From positions 63,297,433 to 63,361,432 of the forward strand of contig CM018695.1 in NCBI GenBank assembly GCA_009363875.1: a stretch of DNA of 64,000 bases. The letters run 5' to 3'. The position numbers and the translations under genes were made by a program. The notes beneath the pieces were generated by a model. It saw only the letters and a list, made by a program, of their open reading frames with translations. It ran no database searches and was not told where the DNA came from. Each line of letters starts with the position of its first letter. The stretch's first letter is position 1. The stretch is from Mikania micrantha. Taxonomy: Eukaryota > Streptophyta > Magnoliopsida > Asterales > Asteraceae. Shown in pieces: positions 7,122-19,213 of the stretch.

Positions 7122-10100
7122 CTATGGAATACTCCTTACAACCTTCTCTTCCCTCAGGACTTGAGCCCTTGCTTTCACCCATCTGAGAGCTTGTCTCCCT
7201 TCTTGTCCATTGTCTGGATTTTCGAGAGGGAGGTTTTCCAAATCAAAAACAAAGGGTGCAGCAATCACAAACAGTTGTGCCAAATTCACATTCTTTATTC
7301 CTCCATTGTGCAGAAAGAGAGTAAATTCTTTGTGAACTTTATGGTAGCTCCACTTTACAACATGAACATAGGTATGATGATGTGTTAGATCATAAAGATC
7401 TTTTGGATGTTCATAGGGCCTAGCTGCCGGTTTGGCTTTTGGTCCTGGGGGAGGTGACTCTAGCTCAGAATCAGAGGAGATGGCAGATGTTCTCTTTTTC
7501 CTTCTGGCCATGCTCTTTCTTCTTATGAATCTTGGTCTGTCTTGAGCGATGGCTTGACTCCTCTGATCTCTGGCCTACTGTACTTCCACATTTGAGCCCA
7601 CTACTGCACCTATTGTTGCAGTGGGCTGTGGTTCAGCATCCTCAGTTGTTGAGGGTTCTGTTCTCCTCTCATTAGCCTGTGTTTGTCTCTCAGGATCAGG
7701 GTTTGTAGATGGTTGTTTCCTTGTAGTCTTTTTACCCTTATTGATCTTGATCACTGAAGAGATCGACATGTTGTCCATAGAAGGACTTGATGGAGGAGAT
7801 GTTTGTTCTTTTTTAGGGTCTAGGGGAAATATGTTGGGGAACATGGCCTTAGTAGCTTCCCCACACATGACTTCTTCCCCTTCTCTGATCCCAGATCCAG
7901 AGATGGGAAATTCAATTGCAGCTCCTACCCCTAGACCCAAGCCTCTAATTAGGCTTGCCCTTTGAGCCCGTTTCTGCTCAATTGGAAGCAACTCACCTCT
8001 GGCTATTTTAGCCTTTATACCTCTGACATGCATGTCCATGGTTGAGTTCTTCATAGGGCCTAGCTGTCGAGCATGGAAGCCATATTCTAGTAGGAAAGCT
8101 TTCAGATTGTCTCTGTAGGTCTTTTCCTTCTGTTTCTTTGTTAGTTTCATTATGACTTGGGATGCAGCAGCTGCCTGTTCTTGCTGCTGCACCTTGTCCA
8201 GCTCGGCAGCCATCTGAGGTACCGACTAGAGCAGTACCGTATCAAAATCATAACCCTTCTCCTCAAGCAGAGCAGAGAGTCAGATGCGCTCTTCATCTTG
8301 AGAGGTGTCTGGTCGGCCCTTCATTTTCTTTGGCCTCCTCTCCTCCTGTTCTGCTTCCTCTTCTGGGGTTAGTTTTCTTTTTCCTTTGTCATCTGCTGTT
8401 AGTTTTACCCCAGAGGAGGTGGATCCTGTAGCCTCACTAACTGGTTCATTGGCCATTAGCTTCTCTGTGGAGGAATCATCAATAATGACTGGGCCTTCGG
8501 AAGCAGCTGCAGCTTCGGAATTAACCTTAGCATTCACTGCCTCCTCCGGTTGACCAACCATCTTGGGTGATTCCTTAGCAGTATCCACAGAGTGCTCAGG
8601 AGTGGAGGAGATGTCTTCAACAGCCATTGTCCCAGAAGGGGACACAGGTTCCATGGAGATTGGTTCTTCTTGAGTAGTTTCTTCCATGGCAACCTGGGCT
8701 GTAGTCTCAGCAGGAGACTGAGTCCCAGCTGGGGACTGAGGTTCCAAAGAGACATTTGTTGTATCTTGCTCAGTCTCTTTGGCAACCTCCATGGTAGCCT
8801 CAGAAGAAGAAGAAGAGGAAGTAGTACTGGAGTCATGGAAGTATGTGCCCAAGAAGTCATCCCATTCAGTAGTCAAAGTGACTATGGATGGGTTAACCTC
8901 CTGTGCACCTTCCTCTTCTCTTACTTCTGGTCCTGACCCTGCAGAAGGTGCATTCTCCCCCTTTTTGGTAGCAGAAGGGGAGATGAAAGTAATTGTAGCA
9001 GGATCAGGATGGAAGGGTTGAAGAATCACCGGGGGACGCCTTTTGAGATCCAGAATAGTAGCATCTTTGGTCTGGACCTCAAGCCGTAGGGTAGCAACCT
9101 CAGCTTCTAGGTTAGCTACCCTTGCTTGAAGAGTTGTGATGATGGCCGTCAATTCCTGTTCTTTGGTGCCCTCATCCACATGAATGGAATCACTGGGTGA
9201 TGGAGTCCTGAGCCTGGCTCCTGCACCTCCACCACCAGTTGTGGTTTCTTGGCACCCTGGGTTCCCCTCATTGAGAAGGGCTTCAAAGAAGTCCTCCCCA
9301 ATGTGGGTTGCCGTAGGTGAGGTCCTAGTTCCTGTACCACTATCCTGAGGATCCTGATTAGGATCAACAGTAGTGGCAGCCTCATCTGCATTGACCCCTT
9401 CTTGACTTCCGGGGTCAACCTCTGAAGTGGTAGGCTCTAGGTCAGGGAACCTGGCTTGTAACTGTGTCACCACTCTCATAAGTGTTTAGGTAGTAGGAGA
9501 GAGTGGTTCCTCCACAGCTATAGCAGAGGATCCTTGAGCCTGGGTGATAGTATGGGTGGGGGGCGTTTCAGGGTGATAAGAACCTGGAGACTTGGGAGAC
9601 AGTCTCTGATCTAATGGAGTTGATTCATCAGAAGCAGACTCAATAATAGGGGCATCCCTTTGGATATTCTCAGGTATGTGTTGTGACATACTCTGAGGGC
9701 TTTTAGGCTGGTTAAGAGCAACCACAGGTTCCAGAGGAAGAACCTGTGGAATAAGAACAAGTGTGGTTTTCACTTTAGGTGGAACTGTGCCCTTAGCAGT
9801 TCTTTTCACCTTTTTCTTAATGGGTTCAGAAGAAGGGACCTGAACAACTGTAGAGAGCTGTTCAGGGGTTCGACGGCGTTTGTAAGTGATGGTGATGGGG
9901 TGAGAAACAAAAGTGGAAGGTGTGGGTTCAACATCTATGGGTGCAACAGAGTTGTCACCTTCTGGAGTTGGTAACTCCATGGAAGGAAGAAGAGGAGTGA
10001 AGTTTCCAGAAAACTTGGCACTCTTCTTCTTCAGTTGTACAAAAACCTTGGAAGAGACCAAGGGGATTTTGTATGTATTCCCAGTCAGTGAGATGACAGA

Positions 10101-10718
10101 ACCCAACTCACTATAGAATATATGCTGCAAAAATCTGGGGTACATACAAAACTTCTTTAGTGACGAGATATTGTCAACCAAGTTATTGAAAATAAAGGCA
10201 GAAAAGTTAAAGAGTTTGTTGGAAAACAATCCATGAATAGCCGAAGCTAAATCAGAGGGAACTTGATCCCAACCACCAGTCTTATTGGAAAGACAGTGCA
10301 AAAACAAATGTATGAGGTACTTATAATTATAGGACACTCCACCCTTCAAATAAGTAGTTGAAGGAAGAGGACCTTCGTACCCCATTGACCTAAATGTCAA
10401 TGCTACCTCATCCTTAGTTAATGAGGCCCTTACCCCGGCATCACAAAGTTGAAGATGCCGACAGATGGTCTCCACTGTGATAGATATAGGATGAGCATCA
10501 ATGGTGGCATTAAGAATCCGACCATTGGGAGATGAAGAAACCGAACATGAAGCCCAAAATTGTTGGTGATGAGATTCATACACCAAGGGCTTAACAGTGA
10601 GAGCAAAATTATACCTGCTCCTTTGAAGAAAGGAGATGATCGGTGCAAAGTTAACATCATGTTCTGCTGATAACTCCGCTGGTAGGTTGTGAGCAGGTTT
10701 GAAAGGAAGAAGAGCCAT
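7122..10718 (-). pseudogene. Envelope-like third ORF of Copia copy 1
   Basis: From the ATG at 10718 the same frame runs about 1,200 codons to TAG at 7122, broken by four stops: TAA at 9486, TGA at 8280, TAG at 8226 and TAG at 7575. The TAG at 8226 is also in copy 2. The other three are private single-base changes (CAA, AGA and CAG in copy 2). The N-terminal third (MALLPFKPAHN onward) resembles the globular part of plant envelope-like Copia ORFs that databases often label longin-like. The middle is acidic and rich in Ser/Thr/Pro, with a heptad-type coiled coil (around EVATLRLEVQTKDATILDLK). The C-terminal part is basic. I see no clear signal peptide or strong membrane helix. Its function in Sireviruses is unproven. 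Confidence 0.75.
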
Positions 10719-11296
10719 GGTGATCGACGGTTTTTAGGTTAGATTTGAAGATGAAAGCAATTTGAAATGAGACGGTGAGAGAAAATCAATAAGCGGGAGA
10801 CCTTTTATACCTTCGGATGTCAGCATTTAATATAGAAGCACATTAAATTTTGAGATCCGGATGTCAGAAAAAGGTCTTCCGAATACAGCTCATGTATTAT
10901 TCATTATTTTCTAAGTACAAAGTTCTTCCGAGAGGTTATGCATCGGAAGAGATTTATGAGACCAAGAATGTTCTTCGGAAGATACTTACTTCCAAAGAAT
11001 ATACAAGTATATTATCAGAAGTGTGTCTTCTGAAGACTTAGATAAATTCATTTGAATTGTTCTTCGGAAGACACCTTCTTCTGAATAAAAGTTTCAGAAG
11101 ATTTTGCTTCCGAAGTTATAATGTATCGGAAGTTTAATACTTCAGAAGGAAAGTTATCTTCTGAGGTGTGACATCTTCCGACATAAGAAAGGAATAATGC
11201 TTCTGAAGACTTAAATTATCTTCTGAAGAGTAATTACTCATCAGAAGATACTTTAAGTTTATTTTCCGAAGAATTATTAATTCCTTATTACTTCAT
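10719..11296. other. Spacer between pol and third ORF, packed with TTCNGAA palindromes
   Basis: This region of about 580 bp has no gene. It holds at least nine copies of the 7-mer TTCNGAA (as CTTCCGAAG, CTTCGGAAG or CTTCTGAAG), plus many half sites, mostly between 10870 and 11280. The same word recurs in the 5' LTR (18090-18250). Copy 2 has the same array at 25886-26463. The role is unknown. Sireviruses are known for conserved palindromic motifs in non-coding regions, so a cis-acting role is possible. Confidence 0.7.
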
Positions 11297-14200
11297 TTAC
11301 TCAAAGTTAATCATACCAATGGCTGTTATTAAATACCTGAACCTTCCTTCATCAAATGCTTTGGTGAATAGATCAGCCAAATTGTGTTATGTATCAACCT
11401 TGACTAGATGAGTCAACTTCTTCTCTGCACAATCTCTGATGAAATGATACATGATATCAATGTGCTTGGTCTTGGAGTGCTTGACAGGATTATTAGTGAT
11501 GGAGATTGCACTGGAATTGTCTATCTGTATAGGAGTATTGAACCGCTCCACTCCATAATCTTCATCTGATTTTGAATCCATATAACTTGTGCACAACAAC
11601 TTGAAGCAGCTATGTATTCTGCCTCTGCAGTAGAGGTAGAAACACATGATTGTTTCTTGCATTGCCAAGACACAATTTTGGATCCAAGAAATTGACATCC
11701 TCCTGATATGGATTTCTTGCTGATGTTACAACCTCCATAATCACTATCAGTATAAGCCATGAACTGAAAGTCTTCGTTTCTAGGATACCATAATCCTAGA
11801 CCAGGTGCTCCTTTGAGGTATCTAAAAATTCTTTTCACAGCAAGCATGTGTGAAGCGTTGGGATTGGCCTGAAATCTTGCACACAAACAAGTTGCAAACA
11901 TTATATCAGGCCTGCTTGCTGTAAGATACATCAAGGAACCAATCATAGCTCTGTATTGATGTTGATCAACATCCTCCCCCTCAAGGTCAGGGCTAAGAGA
12001 TGTTGTCTTAGACATTGGAGTACATAGAGCCTTGCAATCAGTGAGTTTGAATCTTTCAAGAATGTTCTTGACATATTTTGATTGACTAATGAAGATCCCT
12101 GTAGGAGTTTGTTTTACTTGGAGTCCAAGAAAGAAGGTAAGTTCACCCATTGAACTCATTTCAAACTTGGACTTCATTAGTGATTCAAATTCCTTGCAGA
12201 GAGACTCATCAGTTGAACCAAAGATAATGTCATAAACATAGATTTGTACTAACATGATATGTTGATTGGACTTATTGAAGAAGAGAGTTTTATCAATTGT
12301 TCCTCTCTTGGAGTGATTAGCCAATAGAAACGAAGACAATGTTTCATACCATTTTCTGGGAGCTTGATGCAGCCCATATTGAGCTTTATCAAGCTTACAT
12401 ACATGGTTAGGAAACCTTGGATCTTCAAAACCAGGAGGCTGACACACATACACCTCCTCATCAATCCTTCCATACAAGAACACACTCTTCACATCCATTT
12501 GAAAAACCTTGGAAGTTTTTGGCAGCTGCAAAGGCTAAAAATATTCTGATTGCTTCTATTCTTGCAACTGGAGCAAAAACTTCATCATAATCAATTCCTT
12601 CTTCCTGTGTATACCCTTGTACAACCAACCTTGCCTTATTCTTAATGACCACACCCTTGTTATCCTTCTTGTTTTTGAAAACCCATTTTGTTCCAATTGG
12701 ATACTTACCCTTAGGTAAAGGGCAAATCTTCCAAACACCTTGTCTTTCAAATTGAAGAAGCTCCTCCTGCATGGCCTCTACCCAACTGTTGCCTTTCAAT
12801 GCCTCAGCAACTTTCTTTGGTTCTACTTGGGATAGAAAGCAAGAAAACAAACAAATGTTTGCTTCATGCATAGAGCTTCTTGTCCTTATTCGTTCTTCAA
12901 CATTACCAATGATGTTCTCAACTAGATGAGTGTTATGAATGCGAGTTCTAGGAATCACATCCAGCTGAGAAGCTAAATCCGGATTCACCAACTCAAGGTT
13001 AGGAAGTACCACCTCAAGTTGAATTTCTGGCAGATCTTGTGGATTCTGAGTTTGGACTGTAGTGGAAGGATTCTCTCTGGAACATGTAGTTTCCGGAGTG
13101 TTTGTTTCAGCTAAGGGATTCACATCTTCTCCTTGACTCAATGGAACTGAAGTAGAGTCACTCAAAGGGACTGCATGAGATGTGTTTGCTGTCTCAGACT
13201 GTGATACATCATTGTGTGTTGAAGTGGATTCTGCCAAGATTTGTCTTGAAGCTATTGGCAGTTCAACACGAAAGTCTTCTTCTCTTGTGGACTGGGAGGA
13301 GTCTATGGTAGTTGACTGTGACTCTGGAACAAACTCTTTCACAAGATTAAATGCAGATGGAAAGCTATCAAGATCAAATAGCCAATCGGGACCAGTTCCA
13401 GGCTTATTGATAGTATGTTCATTGAACTGAACATTTGCAGACTCTTCAATAATTCTGGAAGCTTTGATGTATACTCTATATGCTTTTGCATGTGAAGAGT
13501 ATCCAAAAAAGTAGCCCTCTGCTGATTTCTCAGCAAACTTGGCTAAGTGATCTTTGGTATTTAAGATGGTGCACCGACATCCAAATGGTTTGAGAAATCC
13601 AATAAATGGCTTTCTCTTATGCCAAATTTCATAGGGAGTCATACCATGTGTCTTAACTACCAATACTCTATTTTGGACATAACAGGCAGTATTGACTGCT
13701 TCTGCCCAAAAAGTTATTGGGAGTTTGGCATCAGACAACATGGTTCTTGCAGCCTCAATTAGGGTCCTATTCCTTCTCTTAGCAACACCATTTTGTTGTG
13801 GAGTCCTAGGAGCACTAAATTGTCTAGTGATACCTTTAGATTCACAAAAAGAATTTAAAACATGATTTTTGAATTCTGTTCCTTGATCTGATCTGATTAT
13901 TTTTACATGGTGATCACTTTCATTCTCCACCCTGAGTATAAATGACTTCAGGGTCTCAGCAGTTTCATCCTTGATATTTAGGAAGAATACCCAGGTATAC
14001 CGAGACAAATCATCAGTGACCACCAAGCAGTATGACTTTCTACCAAGACTTTTTACACTTGTGGGGCCAAACAAGTCCATATGAAGCAAATGCAAGACTG
14101 TAGTTATAGAATTTATCTCTTTGGCATGATGAGATGACTTGTGTTGCTTTCCTTTTAAGCATGCAACACATTTATCAACACATATGAATTCCTTTGTGGG

Positions 14201-14707
14201 TAAACGAGTTACTAAGTTATTTTTGACAAGTTTATTCATATTTTTGAGGTTTACATGACAAAGTCTTCTATGCCAAAGAGATGATTCATCAAGTGAAGCT
14301 TTTGAGACAAAGCAGCTTATATTACTAAGAGGTGCAGCAGTGCTCATGTCTAGCATATACATGTTGTTTCTTCTTGGAGCTCTGAGTAGAATATGATCAT
14401 TTGGTACCACAAATCCTGGTTTCAGGACAATGCATTCATGCTCAGTAAACAACATGTTGTGCTTTTGGTCACACACCTGTGATACACTCAGTAAATTGTA
14501 GTTTAGTTCTTTTACAAAATGCACATTCTTAAAGCTTACCTTGCCATTTGTGATTGTGCGCCTACCTGTGATGTATCCTCCCACTGGATCACTTCCAAAA
14601 GCAACAGACCCACCAAAGAATGGTTCATATTTGTGAAGGTGAGTCTTATGGCCTGTCATGTGCCTGGAACAACCACTGTCAACTATCCACAAGTTGCTTG
14701 ATGATTC
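11297..14707 (-). pseudogene. pol: Copia pol copy 1 (protease, integrase, RT, RNase H), inactivated
   Basis: Domains in order: aspartic protease (VDSGCSRHMTG), an integrase zinc finger (HRRLCHVN to CVACLKGK), the DDE integrase core (HMDLFGP, IIRSDQGTEF), RT (MDVKSVFLYG to YVYDIIFGS) and RNase H (YTDSDYGG, STAEAEYIA). Lesions: the third integrase acidic residue is Lys (GVAKRRN, where copy 2 has GVAERRN); an extra G near 12513 shifts RT; the RT box reads YVYD instead of YVDD; one base is missing near 11560; and GAA became TAA near 11387. The natural end is TAA at 11297. Two in-frame stops (TAG 14708, TAA 14738), also in copy 2, separate it from gag. Confidence 0.85.
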
Positions 14708-14737
14708 CTACTGCCCCTGCACATGACTAGAAGAGAG

Positions 14738-17355
14738 TTAGTTCCTGATGGGAACCCAAGCCCATGTGGTCTTGGGTTTTCCATTAGCATCATTGTAAGT
14801 AAATTTCTTTGACATCATCTTAGGTGAAACAGATGATGTGCTTGTTGTTGGGGGGACTGGTGATTGAACAGATGGTTCAGCTATTTCCTTTTTCTTCCAT
14901 ATCTGTTTGATTTTTAAGATTTTTGGAAGAGTTTGATTATTTTGATAGTCATCGGAAGCACCTTTTGCCTTTCCTTCCGATGAATTGGTTTCTGCCGACC
15001 AGTTGGGCTTTACTTCCAAAGTTCTTCTTCTTCCGACAATCAGAAGTGCTAGCTTCTGATACCTTCTTGACTGGGTTTCTCCCTTGCTCTTCCGAAGAAG
15101 AAGATGACATGCTCCAACTCTTCTTTCTTCCTCTTCCTTGTTTCTCAGAAAACACTCTGCTTCTTGGATTGTAGAAGCAGTCAGCAGCAAAGTGATTGTT
15201 ATCACCACACATCAGACATACACTCTGATTGTTTAGAACTTGTTGATGCTGTTTTTGGTTGATGGAAGGTGAGCTTTGATTCCCATCAGATGATGGTTTG
15301 AATTTTCCAACAGGCTTGTTTGCTTGATGATTTACCTGTTTTCCTGAAAAACTGGCCTTTCTCTCTTTTGGCCTACCCCTTTTTGATTTGTCTGATGGAC
15401 AAGTAACATAATCATCTGAAGAGATATCCCCATTTTGAATGTTTTTAGCCTTGACAAAAACTGATTGATGTTTCTTAGTTTTCTTAGTTCTTTTATTACC
15501 TTTCAAAGACAATTTTCCTTTTTCTGGTTTAATTGGAATATCATCCTCATCTGAGCATGTTGAGGTACTTGGGTTTAGATCAGAAAGATTATCAGTTGAA
15601 TTCACCTTGTGTATGTCTAATTCCTCATCATACACAAGATCAACTACTGGTTTACACCTAATATCCACAATGGGAGTGTAGGCAGATGGAGGCTCCATTT
15701 TGTTATAACCCAAACCAACCCCATTTTTATTCACCAGTTCAGTTGTGCTACTCATTCTGAAAAGCTTCTCATACTTTTCACTTTGGCTTAAAAATTTGTC
15801 TCTATAAGATTCAGGCAATACAAGTTCAGTCTTGGAAGTAGTTAATCTTTCTAAAAGGTTGTTAATTTGACACTGTTTGTTGGTGTCTTCATCTTTTAAG
15901 CTAGAAATGGTCTTTTCCATTTCTTCAATCTTTTCTTTGTAATTTTCTTTCACATTCAAAAAAATTTGCCTTGGCTACTTGTAATGACTCAAGTTCATTA
16001 CAGAGTTGAGAGTTTACTCTTTTGAAAACATTTAACTTCTCTAAACATTCAGGTGTGCACATGTCATCAGTTACCTTGAATGAGGAAGTAGAGTCATTTG
16101 CCATCAATGCACTGTTGGAAATAGAAGCATCCTCAGCTTGAAAGCTCCAATCTGCAAAATCTTGTTCTGCAATGTTTGCATTGCTTGTTGAGCTTGATGG
16201 TCTTTGTTGTGGTTGCCTAGAAGTTGATGACTGAGTTCCTGTGGACTTGCACTCTCTGGCAAAGTGGCCTAACTGTTGGCAATTGAAGCATTTGAGCTTG
16301 GATTTGTCAAGACCAAATCCAGTTTTCATATTGTGCTTTTTGAACTGCCTGCTAGTTCTCTGATAAAACTTATTTGCACGATAGGAGATCATGGCCATCT
16401 GATAATTGATGTCCATCTCCTCTAAATCATCTGTAGGAATACCGTCTAAGTCTTCTTGGAAAAGATGAAAGTAGTTAGTTTTTTCAGTCATGAAAGCTCC
16501 TTGTCCAAAGGTTAAAGGTGGAGTTGGGTTAGTGAAGGAGTTTAAGTGTGTAGATGATTGAGTTGAAGTTTCAGTAAAGGTGGCAAGGGGTGTAGAAGTA
16601 GGGTGATATTTGGTTGGATAACTCTGGTAAGGAGGGTTGTTGATGGGTGCATAGAGTGCGGCTGAACCAGAATTTACATGTAATGGTTTGGGTTCCTGAG
16701 CATCTATCTCCATCTGATATGCACTGAGTATGCCAAACAACTCACTATGTTTCAAAGTCCTTAGATTTTCTGTTCTTCTGATAGCAACAGAGTAGATATT
16801 CCAAGCATGTGGAAGTGATCTGAGAAATTTCCTGATCATATCCTGATTTTCCATTTTGACACCTGCAGCAACCAACTCATCAACAAGTTGTACATACCTT
16901 AGATATTGAGAAGTCATCTTCTCATTGTTCTGTTGACAGAAAACTTCTGTTTCAGCATGTCCTTCTTGTTTTCTTTGACATCTTCAGAACCTTCATACAT
17001 CTGCTGTAGAGAGTTCAACAACTCTTGAGCATATTTATCTTTCTTGAATGCATGTATGATTGAGTTTGGAATGGCCATTTGGATAAGCCACAATGCTTTC
17101 GAATCCACTTCCATTCTTTTGTAGTCTTCATTAGAATAGAGAGCTGGATCTTTAAGGCACAGGAGCTCCACCAGCACCAGTAGCGGGAACAGTTGGGATA
17201 AAAGGTCCTTCAAGAACTGACTTCCAAAGCTTGAAGTCCTGATTCCTGATGAAACCTTCCATTCTAACTTTCCAAGTGTCGTAGTCTTCTGGAGTGAACA
17301 TTGGTGGCTTCTTGAGAGTACCATTTTTTGTATCGTGTTTGTTAAGTGCAGCCAT
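14738..17355 (-). pseudogene. gag: Copia gag copy 1, frameshifted
   Basis: It starts MAALNKHDTKNG at 17355 with the typical Copia gag opening (TPEDYDTWKVRMEGFI). A CCHC knuckle (CFNCQQLGHFAREC) lies near 16280 and a second one (CMCG-type, CLMCGDNNHFAADC) near 15210, in a long Lys/Ser-rich tail. Breaks: an extra A near 17152, a 7-bp deletion near 16935, a 7-T homopolymer near 15960 needing +1, and another shift near 14960. The last two also occur in copy 2 and so predate the duplication. It would encode the capsid/nucleocapsid protein if intact. Confidence 0.8.
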
Positions 17356-17456
17356 TTGAATAAATACACAGAATATGGGTTCTTGTAATAGTGAGATTCA
17401 ATAAGAAAAGAAACTGGTAACTTAAGGATGGTTAGTCACTTAAGTTCAAGAGCCAA

Positions 17457-17469
17457 GGCTCTGATACCA
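17457..17469 (-). other. Primer-binding site of Copia copy 1
   Basis: On the minus strand this reads TGGTATCAGAGCC, complementary to the 3' end of initiator methionine tRNA. It lies two bases inside the LTR boundary at 17472. It fixes the direction of the element and shows that the right-hand LTR is the 5' LTR. Confidence 0.9.
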
Positions 17470-17471
17470 CT

Positions 17472-18285
17472 TGTTGGATCGGGTTGATAATTTCAAACAA
17501 CACTTTACAAGTCTTTCTTTACTACAATCTAACAGATGCGGAAGGTCTGTTAGAAGGATCTCACTAACACTCAAATGATAAACAATCTTTGAATAACAAT
17601 AAGAACACAAGAGTAAATTCAAGCTTAAAGATATATTTCTCTCAAGGTATTACCAGTGTAAAACCAGACAAGCACGCACACTCTACCAGTTTACAATCAG
17701 AGGTTATATAGCCAAGGCTACAACCGTATACTCGTAGGAATACAAGTTGGGTATACTAGACAATACATAAAGTAAAGCTTATTCTAGTATATTGAGAGTC
17801 TTAACAGGCTAAGACACTTACTTACAATCATTACAAATATAGACATTGACTTTACAAAGACTAACTAAATACAACAGACATTTAATGTTGTTGATCTTCA
17901 AGGCTTCAGATAATCTTTTGCATTTAATGCTGAGGAAGGGAAGTAAGGTGTTGTCTGACTTTCGGTATGTTCTTTTTGTATTTACTTTGACCAGCATGTC
18001 TTGTGTCAGTCCCATTTTGTACTATGAAGGTAATCAGCTACAGTCTTTGTCAGAGGATAAACCTTGGAAGTCCTTGTCTTTATCTTTGGTGCAAAAGAGA
18101 TTCCTCGGAAGCTTTCAGTCTTCGGAAGTCATGAAGCTATATCTTCTAAGTACCAATCTTCCGAAGAATTTGTCTTGTTCAGCCTTCAGTAGGAATGAGT
18201 TACTCTTCGGAAGCAATTTGTGCTTCTGAAGAAGAACTCCTTCCTTCTGAAGGCTGTTTGTCTGTGTAGAATTTATACTTAGACA
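17472..18285 (-). repeat. 5' LTR of Copia copy 1
   Basis: The 814-bp LTR begins TGTTGGATCGGGTTG and ends TTATACTTAGACA on the plus strand (TGT...ACA ends). It contains several CTTCNGAAG palindromes near its U3 side (18090-18250). Copy 2 has the same LTR with internal deletions of about 45 and 21 bp. No partner LTR exists at the other end. The flank AAGTAGATGG matches the empty site at 2143. Confidence 0.9.
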
Positions 18286-18667
18286 AAGTAGATGGATAAA
18301 CCTAAATTTTAAAAGTGAAACTTAAAACTTTTAAAAGTTGGAAGATCAGAAGTGATCAATAAAAAGTTGTTACTAACATTTTAAATGGAGCCGAAAGGTA
18401 AACTGTAAACTTTTAAAATTGGTTGTGGGTTAAGGTGACTATTTACAATGTCTATAGATAAAACCTAAAAGTTTTAGAGTAAACTCTAAATTGTGAAAAT
18501 CTAAGGGGTTAAAATGACATTATATAAATTTTATAAAAATAAGTCTACGGATAAAACAAAAAAGTTTATGAGTGAAACTTAAAATTTTGTATCAAACATA
18601 ATTAATGATAAACTCTAAACTCTAAAAAAATGAAAGAGTTAAATTGTTATTCTATAAAGTTTGTAGA

Positions 18668-19213
18668 TGTGGGACCCCAGAAACGCGACGGTTCATTGCG
18701 GATTCTGCTTGGCAGACCCTCGAATAGTGCGGAATCCTATTTGGGGGTCTTCCAATCGAAATCTAGTCACCACATGGTAATCCGATGGTCGAGAATGAAC
18801 GTTTCGAGCAAAATCGATCACCACAGGCGAGGAATCGAAGTTGGAGAGTCAAGTTATTTATAGGCATCAGCCTTTCATGCGAATGAGTCATGCTCATGAC
18901 TCACTTGCCCGAATGACGATCCACAAATAAGTTGATCAGACGAATGAATCACGTTACTGATTCGTTCGTTTGACTACACATTCGTTATGTGTTCATTCAT
19001 GCGAATGAACTCAATTTTAGGTTCATTCGTACAAATGAGTCTGTTTGTTATATAAAGTCAAAGTCAAACATAATAAACACATTTAAAACACAACCAAGCA
19101 ATAGAAAATACTTGATTTCATTGATAATATAAACTTTGTACAATCATAATACACCATTACATTGAACTAGGGACACAAGGTGTATTAACAATAGATAAGA
19201 CATATATTTTTGT
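18668..19213 (+). mobile_element. LTR-like fragment with TATA box (A2 copy)
   Basis: This is the unit 2 equivalent of 2525-3010, with the same GAATAGTGCGGAATCCTATT core, TTATTTATAGGC element and TGAGTCATGCTCATGACTCA near-palindrome. It keeps the GATCAGACGAATGAATCACG stretch that unit 1 has lost. Confidence 0.5.

Larger units (their letters stand above)
2143..18285. repeat. Tandem unit 1 (A1, B1 and Copia copy 1)
   Basis: This is the first of three tandem copies of a segment of about 15-16 kb. It starts at AAGTAGATGATTAAACC with no Copia in front of it, while units 2 and 3 start with the same sequence directly after a Copia LTR. The junction between B and Copia (7085/7086) is the same as in unit 2 (22254/22255). 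At sites where A parts differ, A1 is usually the odd one out. Its B part matches unit 2 and not unit 3. Confidence 0.85.
7086..18285 (-). mobile_element. Copia (Sirevirus-like) retrotransposon copy 1, lacking its 3' LTR
   Basis: Read on the minus strand, the order is 5' LTR (17472-18285), primer site, gag, protease-integrase-RT-RNase H, a spacer of about 580 bp, then a long third ORF. This order, with a pol-distal envelope-like ORF and CCHC gag, fits the Sirevirus lineage of Ty1/Copia. The element stops 36 bp after the third ORF. No 3' LTR or polypurine tract follows, and the sequence changes abruptly to B1. Its right end abuts AAGTAGATGG, whose empty-site counterpart is at 2143. Confidence 0.85.

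Noticed and set aside
10860..11285. Heat-shock elements in the Copia spacer
   Set aside because: A heat-shock element needs TTC and GAA with a two-base gap. Here the gap is one base.
15950..15970. Programmed frameshift at the seven-T run in Copia gag
   Set aside because: A +1 shift would be needed, no supporting structure is evident, and many other lesions show the element is dead. A homopolymer indel is simpler.
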